Below, in pieces: positions 57,181 through 64,000 of a stretch of 64,000 nt of DNA; the first letter of the stretch is position 1, and the number at the start of each line of letters is the position of its first letter. The notes beneath the pieces are model-generated. The model was not told the origin of the DNA and did no database searches. It saw only the letters and a program-made list of their open reading frames with translations. The position numbers and the translations under genes are program-made. Source of the stretch: Liolophura sinensis. Its lineage: Eukaryota; Mollusca; Polyplacophora; Chitonida; Chitonidae. The DNA lies in assembly GCF_032854445.1 (NCBI RefSeq), contig NC_088301.1, forward strand, positions 10,042,281 to 10,106,280. Reading direction: 5' to 3'.

Positions 57181-58079
57181 AACTGTGTGTATGTGTGTGT
57201 TCAATTGATAATTTATTCATATAACTACAGATATATTTACTTATATATTTTTCAATAGAAAGAAAAAAAAAACGTTTTTTTCCCCAAAATGTTACTGAAA
57301 AGACATATTTTTTCCAAATGGCCCAGGGTCTTGTTTGTGTCGCACAAACTCAAAAATTTGAAAAATCAAATTATTATTTTTTCTAAAAAATGAAATGTTT
57401 TTTATTATTAAATTTGTACATTAATACAGCTCTGAGTAATCTACAAAAGTCAGTTAGCAATATAGTCATGAATTACAGTGATTACGCGGGAGGGTGTGTG
57501 TGTGGGGGGGAGGGGGGCGCTAGAGGGATCATTCGCAAACGTTTTAATGTTTCGGGACCATGAGGCTGGTGTGTTTACATCGAAAATCTGAATGGATCTG
57601 ACAGATGTTGCTTTTGCTTGTACCTGCATGTACATGCTTACTGCACTGGGCAAACACTTTTCTAAAAATTGAAATAAGAAATGCACAAAAATTCCTGATT
57701 CAAACACTGCGATAAAGAATCCAGGAGTAATTTAATCAGGAATCTTATACCAGTCTTTCTCATTGAAGTTTGGAATCCATTACTGTTCCAAATTTCATTT
57801 TTTTTTTTGTATTTTCTTTGACTAAGATTTAAAGAGAAAGATTTCAGGATCTCCATGAGGGGTCTGTTGACGATGAGGTAGTCACTGGGGTGGGGGGAGT
57901 GGTGGTGTTGGGTGGGGAAGGTGTATGAAGGAGAATGCTCAGTAGTCTATCTAATTGCCTCCATTGTAATTTATCAGAGTTAACTGTTTGTGCCAGTTGC
58001 ATGGCTTCCTACTTCAGAAACCGTTCGGTTTCCTACATGTACTTTTGTTACGACTACTCTCTGATACCTGTGTTGCTTC

Positions 58080-58685
58080 ATGCATTTTAACAAATTCCTA
58101 CAATGTCTAACACACCATATAGTTTCACTTCAACCCCCCCAAACGCCCACCCAACCAACCACTAACATCTACCTGAAAGATTTACATGTTGACAGCCAAT
58201 GTTGTGGCCTGGGGAGTGGTGGGGGTGTCAGTAACGAGCTATGTAGACAGGATGTGAAGGGCTTCTGTGGGATGCAAATGACGTTTCCATCCAATGCTAT
58301 CAAGATTTTCTTCGCAATCACTCCCTTTACAATGGCTGTACTGTGCCTAGAAGAGACAGCAGGCTTTAACAGATCTTTCTCTGTCCACTCACACCTCCAT
58401 ACCTGTGGTTATTTAACACAGACCAATACTGATGTTTACAGGCAACATGTTAGCCTTCCTGTGTATAGATTTTTGTCCTTGCATGCTTTGATCTGTCGAC
58501 TGCATGCTTTTTGTGGCTTTTTGTGTTGTTTTTTTAAGTGTGTATTTTTTGTCTGCCTCAGAAGCATTGCAACTGTAAATGTTTTCATGGTCATTCGGTC
58601 CTTATATAAAACCACCATTGATTTTTCCTGCCACTGCTTAGCTACTGTAAAGCAGTTTGCTTCAGAGGAGACGGATGCGAGTTAG
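58080..58685 (+). other. Unrecognised 201-codon ORF
   Basis: The longest open frame after TMEM69. The product is rich in Cys, Phe and His with no domain or clean signal peptide recognised, and has no splice or promoter context. Its composition looks like translated non-coding DNA. Long for chance at this base composition, so it is listed. Confidence 0.2.
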
Positions 58686-59042
58686 CGAGCAATAGAGAGA
58701 ATCTTAAGTCTCTGCAAGAAAGGGATTATCTCAAATGTCACTGGCTGCGTACAGCCACCAATCCTGTTGACTCCGGGAAGTATATATGTATATATATATA
58801 TCCTAATGTATGGTTGGCAAGTTCAGCGCAGATAATATGGTGGACTGGTGTTCAGTACTCAGGTCTATGTTTCGGAGGATACCTGTTGACGAGCCATAAT
58901 TTGTACACCTGAGGCTCATCTGTAGACTAGGTTGTTCCGAACAGTAGTGCTACTTGGATATCTAGTATAATTCAGGTGAGAGAAGTAATCACTTTAATGA
59001 GCATCAGATGGCCACTTTTTGAAATCTGATAGAATTTCACTC

Positions 59043-59709
59043 TGAGACATATGTCTTGTGAGGTTTTTATACGTCTAGATTTGATCAAAATCTAGATTTT
59101 GATATTTCTAGACTTGATCAGACAGCTAGTAATCTGTGAAACTGAACAGACATATGTCTTGTGAGGTTTGGGATTTTCTAGACTTGATCAGACAGCTAGT
59201 AATCTTTGGGACTGAACAGACATTTGTCTTGTGAGGTTTTGATATTTCTAGACTTGATCAGACAGCTAGTAATCTGTGAAACTGAACAGACATATGTCTT
59301 GTGAGGTTTGGGATTTTCTAGACTTGATCAGACAGCTAGTAATCTTTGGGACTGAACAGACATTTGTCTTGTGAGGTTTGGGATTTTCTAGACTTGATCA
59401 GACAGGTAGTAATCTTTGAAACTGAACAGACATATGTCTTGTGAGGTTTGGGATTTTTTAGACTTGATCAGACAGCTAGTAATCTTTGGGACTGAACAGA
59501 CATTTGTCTTGTGAGGTTTTGATATTTCTAGACATGATCAGACAACTAGTAATCTATGAAACTGAATGTCTTGTGAGGTTTTGGTATGTGTAAACTTGAT
59601 CAGACAGCTGGTAGTCTCTGAAACTGAACAGATATATGTCTTGTGAGTTTTTGATATGTCTAGACTTGATCAGACAGCTAGAGCTAGTGATGTTTGAAAC
59701 TAAACAGAT
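59043..59709. repeat. Minisatellite, 70-bp unit, 9 copies, alternating A/B monomers
   Basis: CTTGTGAGG(T) recurs at 59055, 59158, 59228, 59298, 59368, 59438, 59508, 59570 and 59640. Monomer A has GAAACTGAACAGACATATGT, monomer B has GGGACTGAACAGACATTTGT, and they alternate for three rounds, giving a 140-bp higher-order unit. The first gap is 103 bp because of an extra TCTAGATTTGATCAAAATC segment. Confidence 0.95.
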
Positions 59710-60203
59710 TGAATTTATCCTGTTTGAAGTTTATCAAAAAAATAAACAGCTACATGCAGGCACATACATAGTCTAATTGGTAGGGGAAATTAGTTGGATC
59801 TGGTAGCAAATTTTCCCTGTTTCCAGTACAACACTACAAGTACTTGGATCCATATGTTGGTCTGTGCTATGTATTTGCTATTTTCCTGAATCTGTATTGA
59901 TGGTCATAGAATACACATGTAAATACCTTAATTCCTCAACATTTTCGCATATTAACAAGCAACTTTTAGTGCAATTTATGCACATTTTTAATTTATTTTG
60001 GGGACAAAACTACATTGGTGGAGTTGGCTCACAGAATAATGCCTGCAAGATATGCTTGAATAAACACCTTACAAATGTGCAAAAAGAATAGCAGTATGTT
60101 TGTGGTTGCTTTTTTTTTACGCTTAATTTTGCGAATCTGTAGAGCAATCTAGTTTTTGGTGTTGAAGACATATTTATGATCGGAAAGCCCTTAAAAACAG
60201 AAA

Positions 60204-60399
60204 TGCGGTTGCTGTTAGTTCAAGTCCAGCTCATGCCGACTTCCTCTCTGGCCATACTTGGGAAGGTCTGCCAGCAGCCTGCAGATGGTCGTGGGTTTCC
60301 TCTCGGCTCTGTCCGGTTTCCTCCCACCATAATGTTGGCTGCCGTCATACAAGTGAAATATTCTTAAGTACAGTGTAAAACACCCATCAAATAAATAAA
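60204..60399 (+). mobile_element. SINE-1, 5'-truncated, with 12-bp target-site duplication
   Basis: TTAGTTCAAGTCCAGCTCAT onward, body GGCCATACTTGGGAAGGTCT, 3' AGTGTAAAACACCCATC and AAATAAATAAAT. Perfect flanks TAAAAACAGAAA at 60192-60203 and 60400-60411. Confidence 0.95.
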
Positions 60400-60411
60400 T
60401 AAAAACAGAAA

Positions 60412-61061
60412 AATCATAAAAACATCAAGATTAAAAAAATGAAAGGTGGATTTTCTGTTTTATTTTCATTCCATTTGTTTGTGTTTTTGTATTTTTAGTG
60501 TAAATAAAATAATAAAATTGTTGTTGCCTAATGTAATGTTATATAAAATTTACAGTCTGGACATGTTGAAATATAAATGTGGTTCTTACTTTTTTTTCAA
60601 GTTCAGGGTAGATGTATCAATTATCTTAAATTTGTCCCAAATGTTTCATTTTTTTTTTAATCAAATGATTTTAGAGGTCATAGCTTCAAGTATCAGCATT
60701 TCATGGTTTGTGCAAGATGATTCAGAGGCTGGACTTTTGACATCTGAATCCATCTGATGATTGTCATTATCCTTTATTCAAAAATACATACCTTTTCTTT
60801 CCTTGTTGTTGTTCCATTTTTAATCTTTCTAAATTTTATGACTAATTAGATACACATGATTATCATAATGCTTTAGGATGGTTTTCTGTCATTTAATTGC
60901 ATATTGGTAGCCCACATATAGTGATGACCCATGATTGTTTTTCATATGCATGAATAATTTACATAATTTGTTTCAGTTGGCGTCTCTGTTGAATATCCCC
61001 AGAATATGAATGAGTATACATACATTTATGTACAAACAGAGTAGAATATATACACATGGTG
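60412..61061. other. Non-coding DNA without recognised features
   Basis: AT-rich. A 103-codon plus frame (60446-60757) is Phe/Ile-rich and unrecognised. Confidence 0.35.
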
Positions 61062-61365
61062 AAGAGAAATTTCCATTTGCTCTAGTGTTAAAGGGCCCTT
61101 GTAGGTCATGTGTGCATTCTAATGCTGGGGATTCATTCGGTCAGTATCTGTTTATCCATTTGTCCGTCTGTATGTGTATCTGTGGGTCCATGTATCTGTC
61201 TGTCAGCCTATCTGTCCATCAAAAATCTGGTAAAAAGAATTTTCCATTTGCTTTAGTGTTAAAGGCAACTCGAAAGTCATATACTGTGGATTTTTCTAGG
61301 CCTTACAGTATCGATTTATACATTTGTTTGTCTGTCCATCTGCTTGTCCGTGTACGTATTGTTTC
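61062..61365. repeat. Diverged tandem duplication, 171-bp offset
   Basis: TTTCCATTTGCT(C/T)TAGTGTTAAAGG occurs at about 61070 and 61241. Both copies then have a CAGTAT / ATCGATTTAT segment followed by TCTGTCCGTCTG-type pyrimidine repeats. Confidence 0.8.
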
Positions 61366-61911
61366 AAATGTCAGCTCTTAGTTCCATGGGGTTTTAGGAA
61401 GGCCATATTGGGAACTTTTTGGGGTTCAAAGTTTTTCTACCTGATGTAATTAATTATCGAAAGTTTTGACCAACTGATATAGGATGGTTTGGGATTGATT
61501 AAAACCTGTCATTTTGCTGTACATGTTGGGTGATATATGTGGTTGCTGGAATAGATACTGCTTAGGTGCTCCTTTGTGCAAGTATTGTTTATAAATTGTC
61601 TAGGGAGAACTCATTCTGGGGCATAATTCTGTCAAGGCTTCCTGTATACCTGATAGAATTTGGGGGTATGTATTAGCCGCTATGTAATGCCTGTGTTTTC
61701 TTCCTTTTAATCGGAGTGATGTACTCTTGAGTGGCATTCATGTAAACAGTCGCCTGACATTCCTATAAAACCACTTTCTTGTATGTGCAACCAGGTAATG
61801 ATGAAAGCAATTTGTGACTTTTATCACCATGATAAAATTACCATAAAGATTGATTAATGCTCATGTAAACAAAAAAGGTATTTAAGCGCAGCTGAAGTAG
61901 AATTGACATAC

Positions 61912-62117
61912 CTTGTTTGCTGTGCTATCACTGAGGTAAGCTGAGCTTCAACACTAGCATTTGATTGTGTTTCCATTAGGGTGTTTGGCTCTGTAGGAGG
62001 GTCAAGGTGTGTTAAATCTTGTGTCAATATGGTGACACAGGTTCTGTTGCCTGAACCTTGAGAGAATTGCTTGCCAAGACCTATAAGGTCATTTTCCACC
62101 TCTGTTTTTTCTAACTT
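61912..62117 (-). other. Candidate internal coding exon of an unknown gene
   Basis: On the minus strand a frame of about 68 codons reads like protein (KTEVENDLIGLGKQF, GNRTCVTILTQDLTHLD, SVEAQLTSVIAQQTR) and ends at a strong donor AAG|GTATGT at 61912/61911. The upstream acceptor is unclear: AG dinucleotides at 62100-62122 lack a pyrimidine tract, and an in-frame TGA lies near 62130. Family not recognised. Confidence 0.3.
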
Positions 62118-62124
62118 GAATTTG

Positions 62125-64000
62125 GGTCACATTGAAATTTCATTGCCTGCAAGTTCATAAACTGTGAACACTGACTTCTTCCATTAATTGTAGCATTAAA
62201 TGGATCAGTCATATTATATGTGAATGATTCGTGGAAAATTTCTCGCCATTAACCGAAAATAGGCATAACATAGACGAGTTATTAAGGGAAGAGCTCAAGA
62301 GTCATAATGGATAGCCACAGTGCGGGAATATGCCTTGAGCTACAGGATATGCCTGGGGCTAAAGAATATGCCTGCTGTGTTGTACGTCCCTTACTCGTTC
62401 CTTGCCGAGCCGTCTCTCTGCCAAAGAATGAAGACTGGCTGTCCATCAGCTGGAAGCTTCACTCCGCTGTGAGGAAAACAGCTTTTGTCACAGTCTCTTC
62501 ACATAACTGAACACTTTACTCCATAAACTCCATTTACTAATCTAATGTGTTCAAAGTCTTACGTTTGCTTTTCTCCGCTGATTTAAAAAAAGAAATGAAA
62601 AAAAAAGCACTCTGTTGGCATGGATGATATTTTACATCTTCACCAAGCAAGTCTTTAATATCTCTCAAGCAGATGGTACATCGTAATGGGTGAACATATA
62701 CCAGCTAGTCAACGCAACTAAAAAAAATACACTTGCCAGCATGATATCGGCTTCTTGAGGAAGCAAACCATTGCTTTTACTTTGTAAAAAATAGTAATTT
62801 GCTGCTAAGATTATGTAATTGAAACAATGTTGACATTCTGTGATAGATTTGTATACTTTTGATTTTCTACAAAATAAAACTGCAAGTGTATGATCCTGTA
62901 TATTTATATACAGGATTATTTATATAGTTTTGAAATTCTCATGCAACACGAAAGAAAGACCCGGTAGAATTAATAAATGACTCCAAAACAATGTAGGCTC
63001 TGGCCGGGGTATAGCTTTCTGCATCTAACATGCCAGACTCACTGTTTGCTTATGCTGGATATGTAGGAATAAGATCCATTTTCACACCAGTAATTTGTAT
63101 ACCAGTACACCCAGACTTTCTTAAACTTTACCAGTATAAGCTCTAATAATCCAATAACAGCATTTATTGCGTGGAGATTTGGGTATCAATCTATTTAAGC
63201 GACCAAGCATTCAAATATAAACAAATCCGTAGTCAACACCGCATGCAAATCTTCATCAAGGACCTGTGAATCACTTCAGCTGTAGACCTGATCCGACCAC
63301 AGATGTATTTTACGATACCTCCAGTGGACATGAAATCACTTAAATACATCCAATTTAACCTTTTTTTGCAGTTGTTTAATTCACTGAAATACCTAAAATA
63401 GAAAGAAAGAAATATATTCGGTTTGCGTATATGTACAAACCAATTCCGTCATTGAAAGTTGTAAGTAATTCATTGTGGAGGTGCATGCAAAGTCCGTCTG
63501 CTAGACTAGATTTTGTTTATTCTAGCAAAAAAAGGTGATTCTTTCTATACATGCACAAGTGTATAGGTCTACATGTGCACCCTCTTTCTGTTTCATGAAG
63601 TGAATAACACTAAAGTCTGTCCAGGGATTTAATTCAGTGTATGGTCGACAAGCTGGATGTACAGTTTGAATTCTTGAAGAAATGAAGGTGTTATATTCAA
63701 TCACCACAATGTTTTGCCAGCCATAAAGAAATTTTCTTGCCTACATGTATCCTAATATTCAAAACATTTCAAACATGAGTGTAAATTTGCAGCTATTTTC
63801 CTCCTCCCTCCCTTTTCATATCTATTATATCTGAATGTGTGATAGCATTGCGATATACCCCACATTGTCTCCCCCCCCCCCCCCTCTAAATGAACCCTTT
63901 CCATACAGGCCAACTGGGGGGGAAATTTCCTAATATATTTGGTCTAATCTGCCAATCAACCAGTATTCCCACCAAAATCATACAGCTGTGATTATTTAAA
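62125..64000. other. Non-coding DNA without recognised features
   Basis: A 67-codon plus frame (62307-62510) and a 61-codon minus frame (63522-63707) are unrecognised. A poly-C run lies near 63870. Confidence 0.35.

Noticed and set aside
59043-59709. CRISPR-like regularly spaced repeats
   Set aside because: Units are contiguous 70-bp tandem copies with no unique spacers, in a eukaryotic genome.

Overview
This window is animal nuclear DNA. Genes are split by GT-AG introns, base composition is AT-rich, homopolymer and microsatellite runs are common, and two families of tRNA-headed SINEs are scattered throughout. The style of the SINEs (one with an AAAT-repeat tail and a GGCGTAAAACACCAATC 3' end, one with a CACT-repeat tail) fits a lophotrochozoan, most likely a mollusc. 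The species cannot be fixed from sequence alone.

Only the first 13 kb holds genes that can be named. From the left edge to about 6.8 kb the minus strand carries eight coding exons (about 370 codons) of the vasculin / GC-rich promoter-binding protein family (GPBP1/GPBP1L1). The reading phase is kept across every junction, and the C-terminal exons lie beyond position 1. A candidate extra 5' exon lies at 8.3 kb. At 11.27-12.13 kb the plus strand carries one intact coding exon for a 286-residue TMEM69 (DUF3429) multi-pass membrane protein, probably mitochondrial. The two genes are head to head around a promoter-like segment at 9.65-9.93 kb that has a YY1-type ATGGCGGC word, a TATA-like box and a clean splice donor. 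GPBP1L1 and TMEM69 are divergent neighbours in human too, so this looks like a very old gene pair.

From 13 to 29 kb there are no recognisable host genes. This part holds SINE copies (several with perfect target-site duplications), a roughly 600-bp array of 20-bp repeats, a long TA microsatellite, short palindromic MITEs and a decayed reverse-transcriptase fragment of a LINE.

From 29 to 64 kb the DNA is repeat-rich intron or intergenic sequence. It holds a full-length Tc1 (DD34E) transposon with matching terminal repeats and a twice-frameshifted transposase (33.93-35.56 kb). It also holds a closely similar inverted pair of about 865 bp, each a SINE joined to the same 720-bp flank (30.0-30.86 and 43.46-44.32 kb), an older dispersed repeat at 29.7, 32.5 and 49.7 kb, and a mariner-type MITE keeping the start of a transposase. 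Two minisatellites (40-bp and 70-bp units) each alternate two monomer types. Weak candidate exons at 56.8 kb (plus) and 61.9-62.1 kb (minus) are listed with low confidence. I found no prokaryotic-type system, CRISPR array or clearly new molecular machine.
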